Shown in pieces: positions 1 to 8,616 of a stretch of 64,000 bases of DNA (its first letter is position 1; each line of letters begins with the position of its first letter). The notes beneath the pieces are model-generated. The model saw only the letters and a program-made list of their open reading frames with translations, made no database searches and had not been told where the DNA came from. Source of the stretch: Tritonibacter litoralis (GTDB taxonomy: Bacteria > Pseudomonadota > Alphaproteobacteria > Rhodobacterales > Rhodobacteraceae); NCBI RefSeq assembly GCF_009496005.1, contig NZ_WIBF01000011.1, forward strand, positions 62,001-126,000. The letters run 5' to 3'. The position numbers and the translations under genes are program-made.

Positions 1-489
1 CCGGATCACAGCGCGGCTTTGGAAGAGTTGCTGGCAGATACCCAAGCCGCCAAAACCGAAGCCGAAGCCCAGCAATACTCCATTCAGATGTGGCAGTATT
101 GGGCGGATGCGCCGGATGAACAATCACAGGAAATCCTGGACCGTGGCATGCGGCGGCGGTCGTCTTATGATTTTCTGGGGGCGCTGCAGGATTTCGACAC
201 CTTGGTGGACTATTGCCCGGATTATGCCGAAGGCTACAACCAACGGGCCTTTGTGCATTTCCTGCGTCAGGATTACGACGCGGCCTTGGTGGATCTGGAC
301 AAAGCTCTGGAAATCACTCCAAACCACGTGGCCGCATTGAGCGGCCGGGCCCTGTCCTTGGTTGGGCTGGACCGCCTGGACGAGGCCCGCACAACCCTGC
401 AAGAAGCCTTGGCGCTGAATCCCTGGTTGCCAGAGCGTGGCCTGTTGTTGCCGGGCGCACCTTTGGCCCTTGATGGGGTTGATCTATAA
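1..489 (+). CDS. TPR-repeat protein, 5' end outside window
   Basis: The reading frame is open from the first base, so the N-terminus is missing; 162 residues are visible. About residues 40-150 form two to three tetratricopeptide repeats, with the spacing of small and aromatic residues expected of the helix pairs (for example DYAEGYNQRAFVHFL and DYDAALVDLDKALEITPNH). TPRs mediate protein-protein contacts. No catalytic domain is seen. The product may be periplasmic, but the signal region is not in the window. It is followed by a non-coding stretch and tRNA-Leu, so it is probably the last gene of its transcript. Confidence 0.75.
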   Translation, partial: PDHSAALEELLADTQAAKTEAEAQQYSIQMWQYWADAPDEQSQEILDRGMRRRSSYDFLGALQDFDTLVDYCPDYAEGYNQRAFVHFLRQDYDAALVDLDKALEITPNHVAALSGRALSLVGLDRLDEARTTLQEALALNPWLPERGLLLPGAPLALDGVDL

Positions 490-731
490 GCCCAGACGTG
501 CCGGTTTGACGCTTGCGCCACAGGTGGTGCGGCCCGGCTCATTTTTCGGTTGTACCGGCTGTTTCTCACCGTTAGACCCCTATGTCAGACACCCGCCGCT
601 GTGTGGGAGGGGCAAGATGTTGGCAACGACAATACGGGCGAAACGCTTGGGTTGGGGCTGGCGGATTGCACCGACGTCAGGACCTTTGTGTCCGATTTGA
701 AAACGGGTTTCATTGGGACCCGTCACGCTGT
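490..731. other. Non-coding spacer before tRNA-Leu
   Basis: No convincing gene was found. The possible frames here run through the tRNA and look non-coding. The stretch probably carries the tRNA promoter, but I could not fix -35/-10 boxes with confidence. Confidence 0.4.
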
Positions 732-817
732 GCCCGCGTGGTGGAATGGTAGACACAGGAGACTTAAAATCTCCAGGCGGAAACGCCGTGCCGGTTCGAG
801 TCCGGCCGCGGGTACCA
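732..817 (+). tRNA. tRNA-Leu (anticodon UAA)
   Basis: The 86 nt fold as a long-variable-arm tRNA. The acceptor strand GCCCGCG pairs with CGCGGGT (one G-U at the end). The anticodon stem GGAGA/TCTCC encloses the loop CTTAAAA, giving anticodon TAA. The variable arm is long, the T arm is GCCGG-TTCGAGT-CCGGC, and CCA is encoded. The class II shape and the anticodon identify tRNA-Leu decoding UUA/UUG. No repeat of its 3' end was seen downstream, so there is no sign that it is an integration site within this window. Confidence 0.96.
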
Positions 818-1199
818 GTGAAAATAAAGGGACAGCCCCGGACTGTTTTGCGAGAGTCTTGCAGACAAGTTGCGCGGTACCCACACGTGGCCTCCACGCC
901 TCAATTTATGCGCCCTGTGACGCCCACGCTTTCCTGATTTCCGATGAAAGCAAGGGGTAACCTTGGTTTGCCAGGGTCTGGTTCAAAGCCCTTTGTATTA
1001 TGTTCCGCAACGCCTGCTGCAGCGTTTGGTTCGGTCAGCAGTGGTCTGACTCCAACACGACCACGGATGCCAAACACGCAAGCCCGGATCCAGAAGCAGA
1101 AGCGTTCGCGATGTTAACTCGATTTTAAAACCAGAGGTTTAGTTCAAATTGTAACGCGTCGAAGACGTGGAAAAATGACATCAGAATGAGGGTCGAGCG
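818..1199. other. Intergenic region upstream of the sugar operon
   Basis: About 380 bases without a supported gene. The last 100 bases are more AT-rich than the surroundings and probably hold the promoter of the glycosyltransferase operon. A 42-codon frame at 1000-1128 was considered and rejected. No terminator with a T-run was seen after the tRNA. Confidence 0.4.
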
Positions 1200-2129
1200 A
1201 TGCGTGTGTCATCCAACAATCTTCCAGACACAGCGGCCTCTGACCGCCCGCTTGTTACCGTGTTCTGTGCGGTCTGGCACAAGCAGCCCAACAAGCTGGA
1301 GCTTTTGCGAACACATTGGGAAAACCTGAAACAACAAACCCTGCCTGTTGAGCCTTGTTACATATTTGACAATGGCGACACGCCTCCTGATTGGCTGGAC
1401 GCGCCCTGGCATTCTTTCTCTGAACCGCTCACGATTTATCAAGCCTGGGCCGCTGGCGTTGCTTTTGCGCAAACGCGCTATGTGATGAACCTCAATATGG
1501 ACGACCGCCTCGCGACAGATGCGGCTGAGCTGATGTTGCGGGATCTGCGTGAACAGAACGCGGCGCTGGTGGCGGGGGAATGGCTGGTCTGCTTTGATCA
1601 CGCGTTCCAATCGCAAAGCTTTGCATCCTCTCACGTGGCCGAAACCGTCTTTATTTCTGGTTGGCCGCCGAAACCGGCGGAAAATTTGCGTTTGGGCAGT
1701 GGTACCGGTGAGCGGATCGGCACCTTTGGTCCGGCGACCATGTGGGATCTGGAGAAAACCAAACGTTGGTATCCGACTTATTTTGGCAACGAGGCACCGA
1801 TCCTGTCGAGAGGAGACTCGATTTTTTGGCAGTACTTGATCCGCTCGAACATGAAGCTGACTCGTCTTCCTCAGGTGATTGGGCGCTATTATTCCTCGCC
1901 CGACGCTCAGGGTGAATTCCGTCCACATAATGACGACGAAAACCTGAAACAATTTGGTGTCCACAAGGTGTCCTTTGTCCATCAAATTGGCGTGCCGCGT
2001 CTGGATAAAACTGCTGCGCCCGCGACGCCTGCGGCACCGCGCAACGCGATTGAAGCGCAAAGCCAGCAGCTTGCGGCGCGTTATTCCGCGATGCTGCGCG
2101 GTGCGCAATCGGCTGCACCGGGTTCGTAA
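1200..2129 (+). CDS. GT-A type glycosyltransferase-like protein
   Basis: 309 residues. The N-terminus (about 18-120) has the layout of a GT-A glycosyltransferase: a beta strand LVTVFCAVW, a region reading IFDNGD, and NLNMDDR near residue 100, which can serve as the DXD-like metal/nucleotide-sugar site. There are no membrane segments. It is the first gene of a compact operon with an SDR, a GT2 enzyme and GDP-6-deoxyhexose enzymes, so it probably transfers a sugar onto a surface polysaccharide or glycoprotein. Donor and acceptor cannot be told. The stop overlaps the next start (TAATG). The ATG at 1200 follows GAGGGTCGAGCG, a usable ribosome site. Confidence 0.65.
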   Translation: MRVSSNNLPDTAASDRPLVTVFCAVWHKQPNKLELLRTHWENLKQQTLPVEPCYIFDNGDTPPDWLDAPWHSFSEPLTIYQAWAAGVAFAQTRYVMNLNMDDRLATDAAELMLRDLREQNAALVAGEWLVCFDHAFQSQSFASSHVAETVFISGWPPKPAENLRLGSGTGERIGTFGPATMWDLEKTKRWYPTYFGNEAPILSRGDSIFWQYLIRSNMKLTRLPQVIGRYYSSPDAQGEFRPHNDDENLKQFGVHKVSFVHQIGVPRLDKTAAPATPAAPRNAIEAQSQQLAARYSAMLRGAQSAAPGS

Positions 2130-2995
2130 TGATGATGATGGAAATCCCTACAAACGGCAGGGTCTATGTCACCGGCAGCGGTGGCATTGTGGGGCGTCAT
2201 CTGTGCGCCGTGCTGCAGGAGGTCGCCCCCGGTTGGGAAATCCTGCGCAATACGGCCGACCTCACGGATCTGGCCGCGACCACCCGTGGGCTCAAGGCCG
2301 CGGGCCCCTTGGATCTGGTTATTCATTTGGCGGCACTTGTGCCGGTGGATGCGGTCTTGGCCGACCCTGCGCGCGGCTATGCCGTCAACGTCGGCGGGAC
2401 TGTCAATCTTCTGGCCGCGCTGGCGCAAAGCGAGGACGGTGACACGGCGATTCAGCCAGAAACCGGCCGTGCTGCGCCGCGGGCGCGGTTGTTGTGCTGC
2501 TCCTCGGGTCATGTTTACGCCAGCCAGCCCGACCCCATTCGTGAAACCGATCGAACAGAACCCGTGTCCGTCTATGGCAAAAGCAAACTGCTGGCAGAAC
2601 AGGCCGCACGTGAGATCTGTCAGGACACGGGGCGTGCTCTGTGTGTGCCGCGGCTGTTCTCGATCCATGATCCTGATCAGCAGGGTTCATACCTGCGTCC
2701 CTCGCTGGAACGCCGCTTGGCAAAGGCTGATCCTGGCGCCCCGTTTGAACTGCATGGCGCTGAAAGCCTGCGGGATTTCCTGACGGCAGAACAGGCGGCG
2801 CGCATTCTGGTGCGTCTCGCACTCGGTGGGGCAGAGGGCGTGGTTAACGTGGGCTCGGGGACCCCTCAGCGGGTCGCTGATTTCGCCCAGTCCCTGGCCA
2901 GTTTCCCGCTCAACATCAAATCTATTGGCACCCCAAACATATTGGTGCCCGACGTGTCGCGCCTGCGCGCCTTGATTGGAGAAAATCATGACTAA
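2129..2995 (+). CDS. NAD-dependent epimerase/dehydratase (SDR)
   Basis: 288 residues of the extended short-chain dehydrogenase family. The Rossmann motif TGSGGIVGR is at about residues 13-21, HLAALVP follows, and the catalytic YGKSK (YxxxK) lies near residue 150. Family members epimerise, dehydrate or reduce nucleotide sugars. The exact reaction here is unknown; it may act on a GDP- or UDP-sugar for the same glycan as its neighbours. Four ATG-type codons stand in a row at the start (MMMM), and the first overlaps the upstream stop. The 3' end overlaps the next ATG (2988), indicating translational coupling. Confidence 0.75.
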   Translation: MMMMEIPTNGRVYVTGSGGIVGRHLCAVLQEVAPGWEILRNTADLTDLAATTRGLKAAGPLDLVIHLAALVPVDAVLADPARGYAVNVGGTVNLLAALAQSEDGDTAIQPETGRAAPRARLLCCSSGHVYASQPDPIRETDRTEPVSVYGKSKLLAEQAAREICQDTGRALCVPRLFSIHDPDQQGSYLRPSLERRLAKADPGAPFELHGAESLRDFLTAEQAARILVRLALGGAEGVVNVGSGTPQRVADFAQSLASFPLNIKSIGTPNILVPDVSRLRALIGENHD

Positions 2996-3761
2996 GTCGG
3001 TTTCTATCGTCATCCCAACATTCAACCGCGCGGACATGCTGCCAAAGGCGATTGACAGCGCTTTGGCGCAAACACATCCGTGCGAAGTTATCGTTGTGGA
3101 TCATGGGTCTACGGATAACACTTCCGACGTTGTTGCCGAATACGGCGACAAGGTCACCTATGTCCAACGTGCACGTGATTTTGGCCCGCATTTTTGTTGG
3201 CTTGAAGGTATTTTGCATGCCAACGGCACCTATGTTCATCTGCAGTATGACGACGATTGGATCGCTGACAGCTTTATCGAAAAATGCCTCAGCGTGATGG
3301 CTGATGATGTCGGTTTTGCCTTTAGCGGCGCTGAAGTGGTTGATGATCAAAGCGGTCGCCAAATGATGACGCAGTTCCTGGAATGGCTGCCATCTACGGG
3401 CATTTTCGAAAACCACGTCGCCGAGGACAAGATTGTCAGCTCCCTGATCTCACCCGGTGCGGCGTTGTTTCGCAAACAGGTTTTGATCGATGCGCTCTAT
3501 CAGGGCGGTTTGCCGCTCCAGACCAGCGAATACCATGGGGTCGGACCGGATATTTTTGCGTCCCTGCTGTCGATGCTGCGCTATCCCAAGCTTGGTTTTG
3601 TCAAAGAACCGCTTGCAAGCTTTCGGGCCCATGACGGCAGCATCACCATCGACGCTCTAAAAGACGCGCAAAAAAAGCAGGAGCTGAGCGCCGCCTATAA
3701 CGAAGTGCGCGCCTATTATGTTGAGTTGAAAGCGATGCAAATCGTGCGGGCGACACAATGA
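2988..3761 (+). CDS. Family 2 glycosyltransferase
   Basis: 257 residues from the ATG at 2988, preceded by GGAGAAAATC as ribosome site; a TTG further upstream is less likely. Classic GT2 start VSIVIPTFNRADMLPKAID, then VIVVDHGSTDNT and the metal-binding YDDDW near residue 85. There are no membrane helices. It probably adds a sugar to an O-antigen or capsule-like glycan using a GDP-sugar made by the neighbouring enzymes. The GC content looks lower by eye than in the housekeeping genes further right, which would fit a laterally acquired sugar locus. It overlaps both neighbours by a few bases. Confidence 0.85.
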   Translation: MTKSVSIVIPTFNRADMLPKAIDSALAQTHPCEVIVVDHGSTDNTSDVVAEYGDKVTYVQRARDFGPHFCWLEGILHANGTYVHLQYDDDWIADSFIEKCLSVMADDVGFAFSGAEVVDDQSGRQMMTQFLEWLPSTGIFENHVAEDKIVSSLISPGAALFRKQVLIDALYQGGLPLQTSEYHGVGPDIFASLLSMLRYPKLGFVKEPLASFRAHDGSITIDALKDAQKKQELSAAYNEVRAYYVELKAMQIVRATQ

Positions 3762-4957
3762 CGACCAAGAACACCGTAAAACCTGTCCTTCTGGCGGAAG
3801 AGACGATTTCGCAGGCCGATCTTGTGACCACGACGGAATGGATGCTGGCCGGAAACCGATTGACCAAGGCTGAGGTGACAGCAGAGTTTGAGGCGGAATT
3901 TGCCAAATGGATGGGCTGTAATCACGCGGTTTTTGTGAATTCCGGCTCCTCGGCAAACCTGTTGATGATTTACGCCGCCAAAGAGGCCGGGCGTTTGCGC
4001 AACAACAAGGTTATCGCGCCAGCCGTAAGCTGGGTCACAACTGTGTCGCCCTTGATGCAATTGGGCTTTGATGTGCGGCTTTGCGATTGCGACGCCATCA
4101 ATCTGGGCCTCGACCTGGATCATCTGGAAACCCTGTGCCGAGACGAAGCGCCTGCGATGTTGATCCTGGTTCATGTTCTGGGTCACCCCAACCATCTGCA
4201 GGAGATCAAAGCGATCTGTGATCGCTACGATGTGATCCTGCTCGAGGACAGCTGCGAGGCGCTGGGGACGACTTTTGACGGGTGCAAACTGGGGTGCCAC
4301 GGGTTGGCGGGCAGTTTCTCGTTTTACTACGGGCATCATATCTCGACGATCGAAGGCGGCATGGTGGTCACAGATGATCCTGAGCTGCATCAGGTGATGC
4401 TGTCGCTGCGGTCGCATGGCTGGAGCCGCGATCTGGCACCACAGCGGCAGGCCGATCTCCAGCGCACGCATGAGATTGACGAATTCCGAAACCTTTATAC
4501 GTTTTATTATGCGGGGTTTAACCTGCGTTCGACCGATCTGCAGGCCTATATTGGGTTGCAACAGCTCAAGAAGTTGGACCAGATCTGCGACACGCGGGCG
4601 CAGAATTTTGCAACCTACAAACAGTTGCTGCCAGGGTTTTACGCGCAATCCAGCGATGCCCAGCTTCTGTCCTCCTTTGCCTATGGCACATTGGTAGAGA
4701 ACCGGATGGAGGTGGCGCGCGCGCTCAAGGCGGAGCAGATCGAATGCCGCCCCTTGATTTGCGGCAATATCGCACGCCATCCGTTTTGGACCCGCGTCTA
4801 TGGGGAGCAGACCTTACCCCAAGCGGATCTGATCCACGACTACGGGATTTACCTGCCCAATCACCACAATTTAACTGCAGATGACATTGCGCGCGTGGCG
4901 ACAAGCTTCAACGCCGTTGCGCGTCCGCTTGCGCAATCGCTTCAAATGAGCGCCTGA
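3758..4957 (+). CDS. colD: ColD-type GDP-4-keto-6-deoxymannose 3-dehydratase
   Basis: 399 residues of the DegT/DnrJ/EryC1/StrS PLP fold. The pyridine-binding Asp is in LLEDSCEA (Asp164). Where aminotransferases carry the PLP lysine, this protein reads SFYYGHHISTIEGG, with His193 at the lysine position. A His at this place is the hallmark of the PLP-dependent 3-dehydratases ColD (His188 in E. coli, from memory) and RfbH. Other stretches (RSHGWSRDL, ECRPLICGN) also resemble ColD as remembered. ColD removes the C3 hydroxyl of GDP-4-keto-6-deoxy-D-mannose, using glutamate as amino donor. The gene lies between GT2 and gmd, which supplies exactly that substrate. The start overlaps the previous stop by 4 bases. 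Confidence 0.85.
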   Translation: MTTKNTVKPVLLAEETISQADLVTTTEWMLAGNRLTKAEVTAEFEAEFAKWMGCNHAVFVNSGSSANLLMIYAAKEAGRLRNNKVIAPAVSWVTTVSPLMQLGFDVRLCDCDAINLGLDLDHLETLCRDEAPAMLILVHVLGHPNHLQEIKAICDRYDVILLEDSCEALGTTFDGCKLGCHGLAGSFSFYYGHHISTIEGGMVVTDDPELHQVMLSLRSHGWSRDLAPQRQADLQRTHEIDEFRNLYTFYYAGFNLRSTDLQAYIGLQQLKKLDQICDTRAQNFATYKQLLPGFYAQSSDAQLLSSFAYGTLVENRMEVARALKAEQIECRPLICGNIARHPFWTRVYGEQTLPQADLIHDYGIYLPNHHNLTADDIARVATSFNAVARPLAQSLQMSA

Positions 4958-4996
4958 CAGGCTGCACTATCTGCTTCGACAGCACATGAGGATATT

Positions 4997-6118
4997 ATGG
5001 TCAAACGTGCACTTGTAACTGGCATCACCGGACAAGACGGCTCTTATCTGGCAGAGTTTCTTCTGAACAAAGGCTATGAGGTGCATGGCATCAAGCGCCG
5101 CGCCTCCTCCTTTAACACTGACCGCGTGGATCATATCTACCAGGATCCGCATGTCGATAATGCGCGTTTCAACCTGCATTACGGCGACCTGACGGATACC
5201 TCCAATCTGACACGGATCATCCGTGAGGTGGAGCCGGATGAGGTTTATAACCTGGGCGCTCAGTCTCACGTCGCGGTTTCCTTTGAGGCTCCGGAATACA
5301 CGGCGGACGTGGATGCCATCGGTACGCTGCGGTTGCTGGAGGCGATCCGGTTCCTAGGGATGGAGAAAACGACGCGGTTCTATCAGGCCTCGACATCGGA
5401 ACTTTATGGTCTGGTGCAGGAAACCCCGCAAAAAGAGACCACACCTTTCTATCCGCGGTCTCCCTATGCGGTGGCCAAGATGTATGCCTATTGGATCACC
5501 GTGAACTACCGCGAGGCCTATGGCATGTACGCCTGCAATGGCATCTTGTTCAATCACGAAAGCCCGCGCCGTGGCGAGACCTTTGTGACTCGCAAGATCA
5601 CTCGTGGCCTTGCAAATATCGCGCAGGGTCTCGAGCCTTGTATCTACATGGGCAATATTGACGCATTGCGGGATTGGGGACATGCCAAGGACTATGTCCG
5701 GATGCAGTGGATGATGCTGCAGCAACATGAGGCCGAGGATTTTGTCATCGCAACCGGCGTTCAATACTCCGTGCGCCAGTTCATTGTCTGGGCGGCTGCA
5801 GAGCTGGGGCTGACGTTGGAATTTGTCGGCACCGGCCTTGATGAGATTGCGGTTGTGGCAGACATCAACGGGAACAAGGCGCCTGGGCTCAAGGTTGGCG
5901 ATGTGGTTATGCGCATTGACCCAAGGTATTTCCGCCCCTCCGAAGTTGAGACGCTGCTGGGAGATCCGACCAAGGCCAAAGACCGGTTGGGGTGGGTCCC
6001 GGAAATCTCAACTCAGGAGATGTGCGCCGAAATGGTGCGCGAAGATCTCAAAGTCGCAAAACGCCATGCTTTGCTCAAAGAACACGGTATGGATATTCCG
6101 GTGTGTTGCGAAGGTTAA
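4997..6118 (+). CDS. gmd: GDP-mannose 4,6-dehydratase
   Basis: 373 residues, the usual Gmd length. The NADP-binding motif TGITGQDG is at residues 8-15. The catalytic residues Thr133, Glu135 (in ASTSELYG), Tyr157 and Lys161 (SPYAVAK) are all present, followed by the family stretch [16 protein letters not shown]. It converts GDP-D-mannose to GDP-4-keto-6-deoxy-D-mannose in the cytoplasm, the common precursor of GDP-L-fucose, GDP-D-rhamnose, GDP-perosamine and GDP-L-colitose. Neighbours (ColD type upstream, fucose-synthase family 4 bases downstream) point to colitose and/or fucose. The ATG at 4997 follows GAGGATATT. Confidence 0.97.
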   Translation: MVKRALVTGITGQDGSYLAEFLLNKGYEVHGIKRRASSFNTDRVDHIYQDPHVDNARFNLHYGDLTDTSNLTRIIREVEPDEVYNLGAQSHVAVSFEAPEYTADVDAIGTLRLLEAIRFLGMEKTTRFYQASTSELYGLVQETPQKETTPFYPRSPYAVAKMYAYWITVNYREAYGMYACNGILFNHESPRRGETFVTRKITRGLANIAQGLEPCIYMGNIDALRDWGHAKDYVRMQWMMLQQHEAEDFVIATGVQYSVRQFIVWAAAELGLTLEFVGTGLDEIAVVADINGNKAPGLKVGDVVMRIDPRYFRPSEVETLLGDPTKAKDRLGWVPEISTQEMCAEMVREDLKVAKRHALLKEHGMDIPVCCEG

Positions 6119-6122
6119 TCGG

Positions 6123-7097
6123 GTGAAAGTCTTTATTGCGGGTCACGGTGGAATGGTCGGCGGCGCAATCCTGCGTCGTCTACAAGCGCGATGTGCAGAG
6201 GGGCAGCAGCTTGAGCTGATTACCCGTGATCGGACCAGTTTGGATCTGACCAATCAGGCCGCTGTTCACGCGTTTTTGGAAATGACACGTCCGGATCAGG
6301 TGATCCTGGCCGCCGCGCGCGTGGGCGGCATTGTCGCCAACAACGCCTATCCGGCCCCGTTCATCTATGAAAACCTGATGATCCAATGCAATGTCATCCA
6401 CGCGGCCTATGAAGCGGGTGTCAAGCGGCTGTTGCAGCTTGGCTCCAGTTGCATCTACCCCCGCGCGGCCGCGCAGCCGATCTCTGAAGCCGCGCTGTTG
6501 ACGGGTCCGCTTGAGCCCACAAACGAACCCTATGCAATTGCCAAAATCGCTGGGATCAAGCTGTGCGAAAGCTACAATCGACAATATGGTGTCGACTATC
6601 GCTCGGTGATGCCCACAAACCTTTATGGACCCGGTGACAACTTCCATCCCGAGCATTCGCATGTTTTGCCTGCCTTGATCCGAAATTTCCACACGGCGGT
6701 GACGTCAGAGGCGCGCAGCGTGACCATTTGGGGGTCGGGCCGCCCGATGCGCGAATTTATGCATGTGGATGACATGGCCGAGGCGGCGCTTTTTGTGATG
6801 GACCTCCCGCAGGAGATTTATCAGCGTGAGACGGAACCAATGCTGTCGCATATTAACGTCGGCTGTGGCGAAGAGATCTCGATCCTGGATCTGGCCCGAT
6901 TGGTGGCCAAAGTTGTCGGTTTTGAAGGGGAGATCTTGACTGATCTCAGCCGCCCGGATGGGACCGCGCGCAAATTGATGGATGTTTCAAGGCTGCAAAA
7001 GCTGGGGTGGACGGCAAACATCAAGCTTGAGGCCGGAATTCGGCAGACCTATGCGTGGTACCTTGAACAAGATGAAAACGGCCTGCGCTCCAAATAA
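6123..7097 (+). CDS. fcl: GDP-L-fucose synthase family; probable GDP-L-colitose synthase
   Basis: 324 residues from the GTG at 6123, four bases after the gmd stop. The frame is open further upstream inside gmd, but homology starts at [13 protein letters not shown]. Dinucleotide motif GHGGMVG, then the catalytic set of the epimerase/reductase: Ser108 and Cys110 in LGSSCIYP, Tyr137 and Lys141 (YAIAK), and His180 in NFHPEHSH. Such enzymes epimerise C3/C5 and reduce C4. After Gmd alone the product would be GDP-L-fucose; after ColD it would be GDP-L-colitose, as with ColC, a homologue of Fcl. The ColD neighbour favours the ColC role, but sequence alone does not decide. Confidence 0.85.
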   Translation: MKVFIAGHGGMVGGAILRRLQARCAEGQQLELITRDRTSLDLTNQAAVHAFLEMTRPDQVILAAARVGGIVANNAYPAPFIYENLMIQCNVIHAAYEAGVKRLLQLGSSCIYPRAAAQPISEAALLTGPLEPTNEPYAIAKIAGIKLCESYNRQYGVDYRSVMPTNLYGPGDNFHPEHSHVLPALIRNFHTAVTSEARSVTIWGSGRPMREFMHVDDMAEAALFVMDLPQEIYQRETEPMLSHINVGCGEEISILDLARLVAKVVGFEGEILTDLSRPDGTARKLMDVSRLQKLGWTANIKLEAGIRQTYAWYLEQDENGLRSK

Positions 7098-7181
7098 CCT
7101 TCTTTTTCCCAAACGTGCATCGGCAAATTTCGCACGGCTCAGCTGTCTGGTCGTGGCTTTTTTCTGAAACAGATCATGTGA

Positions 7182-7217
7182 CGCCGCCAATCTGGTTTGT
7201 GATCTCAGATGGCGGCG
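7182..7217. other. Hairpin between convergent genes
   Basis: CGCCGCCA and TGGCGGCG arms, extended by TCTG/CAGA with one bulged base, lie between the ends of the sugar operon (+) and the methyltransferase (-). No run of T follows on either strand, so a role as terminator is only possible. Confidence 0.35.
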
Positions 7218-7223
7218 CGTGGT

Positions 7224-8453
7224 TTAATGGACCGGGGGCGTTTGCGCAGGCATTTCGGCTGCGGGCCATTGGGGTTGGGAGGGTGCCAACCCGCCATGCT
7301 GTGTCCGCTGCCAATCTGGCGACATCCACAGCGCTTTTGGGTCCGCGGCTTGTGTGCGTTCCGGGTGGATCGACAGGCTCAGCTGGGCGGAATCATGCTG
7401 CGCGGTGATCTCGACGCTTTGACCCGCAGACACCAGACGTGGTTGATCCAGCAGATACGCGTTGCACCCCCAATGACCGTCCGAGGCCAGACCGCTTTTG
7501 ACCCGCACACCGGGAGCCAGATCCATTTCAAAGCTGACCAAAACCGCATGGGCGACCCCAGTGTTGGTGGATTTCAACGCAGCGCTGACGTGGCCATGGG
7601 CCAGAGAGGGGCGCATGAAGTTAAAGTCAAACAGATCAATTGCGGATCCCAATGGTTTGAACTCATAGTGCAAAAGATCGTTTGGCGTGATCTGTGCGAC
7701 ATTGGCCAGATGGTGAAAGGCGCGCAGGTCAAACCCTTCGGCCTGGGGTGGCTGCCATTGATTGGCCAATTGGTCGCTTTGCACCAATTGGGCCTGCAGC
7801 GTGCCGGATTCAGGCACCGCGCGCGCGCCGGGTTTGGCCAATGCGCCCATGGCATGGGTCAGCGTGGCCATTGCCCCTTCGCCCAAAAGCACGGTATCCA
7901 CAATCTCGGACACAACCACATCGGCAGGTTCTGGCATGTCCTGACCGATCACAATCTCATGTGACCATTTGGAAATGACCGTGATCCGATCACTCAGCCC
8001 GTTTTGTGCAATCACCTGTCTGGCTGCCGCCGCGATCAGGGGCTGTTGTTCACAGGTATAGACGTGTTTTGCCCCCGCGCGCGCCGCCAGCATCGCGGTC
8101 AGACCTGCGCCGCAGCCGATGTCCAAGACGATGTCGCCGGGGCGCACGGTTGCGGCAATGGCCCTTGCATAGGCCTGATTGCGTTCGGTATCGGCCAGCA
8201 TCGGAAAGTGCCAGCGCGGCACAAAGGTCTGAAACAGTTTTTCGCGCAGCAGCAGCGCTTCGTGGTGATGCGGATCTGCGGCCAAGGCCTGCGACAACAG
8301 CGCGGCGGTTTTCATCCCACCATCGCCCAGCGACAGGGCCTTTGCCTGTTCGACCAGTTCGTTTGCGGCGGCTGTATCTGACGGCTCTACGGCTGTGAAA
8401 GTTGGGAAGTCCGGAGCGGGCTGCGGCCCCAGTTGTGTAGGTTTTTCGAACAA
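7224..8453 (-). CDS. PRMT-like protein methyltransferase with TPR N-terminus
   Basis: 409 residues. Residues about 27-75 form TPR-like helices. A class I SAM-binding motif VLDIGCGAG is at 109-117. Motif II reads VSEIVDTVLLGEGAM: Glu183 and Glu192 are nine apart, as in the 'double-E loop' of protein arginine methyltransferases, and the wording is close to the PRMT7 form. A GHW at about 326-328 could match the PRMT THW loop. These features suggest methylation of arginine or a similar guanidino or amine group on protein, in the cytoplasm. The substrate is unknown. It may simply be labelled a SAM-dependent methyltransferase elsewhere. It stands alone, with no operon partner. Confidence 0.75.
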   Translation of the reverse strand: MFEKPTQLGPQPAPDFPTFTAVEPSDTAAANELVEQAKALSLGDGGMKTAALLSQALAADPHHHEALLLREKLFQTFVPRWHFPMLADTERNQAYARAIAATVRPGDIVLDIGCGAGLTAMLAARAGAKHVYTCEQQPLIAAAARQVIAQNGLSDRITVISKWSHEIVIGQDMPEPADVVVSEIVDTVLLGEGAMATLTHAMGALAKPGARAVPESGTLQAQLVQSDQLANQWQPPQAEGFDLRAFHHLANVAQITPNDLLHYEFKPLGSAIDLFDFNFMRPSLAHGHVSAALKSTNTGVAHAVLVSFEMDLAPGVRVKSGLASDGHWGCNAYLLDQPRLVSAGQSVEITAQHDSAQLSLSIHPERTQAADPKALWMSPDWQRTQHGGLAPSQPQWPAAEMPAQTPPVH

Positions 8454-8570
8454 CTTTAAAATGTCCTCATTTGAAGCAAATTCAGTTAAATTGCATCATC
8501 CGCAGCAGGCTCTAAGAAACCGTAAAGCCGGGGTGGATCAAATGAGTTGGATACAGGCGGCGCGGACAAT

Positions 8571-8598
8571 CAGAGCTGCAAACGCATCTGCAGCTCTG
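8571..8598 (-). terminator. Hairpin after the esterase gene
   Basis: Perfect 10-bp arms CAGAGCTGCA / TGCAGCTCTG with an 8-base loop, 19 bases past the stop of the esterase on the minus strand. The T-rich tail is weak (ATTGTCC), so it may be a weak or factor-assisted terminator. Confidence 0.5.
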
Positions 8599-8616
8599 AC
8601 ACGTAAAGGGCAGGGA

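Noticed and set aside
732-817. tRNA-Leu as an island attachment site
   Set aside because: No repeat of the tRNA 3' end was seen elsewhere in the window and no integrase is present.
550-960. Open frames running across the tRNA-Leu region
   Set aside because: They overlap a well-folded tRNA gene and have no domain, ribosome site or coding-like composition.
1000-1128. A 42-codon frame with two adjacent Cys
   Set aside because: No ribosome site, no recognisable motif and a length expected by chance.
3716-4780. A 354-codon minus-strand frame
   Set aside because: Antisense to the ColD-type gene, no protein-like motif.
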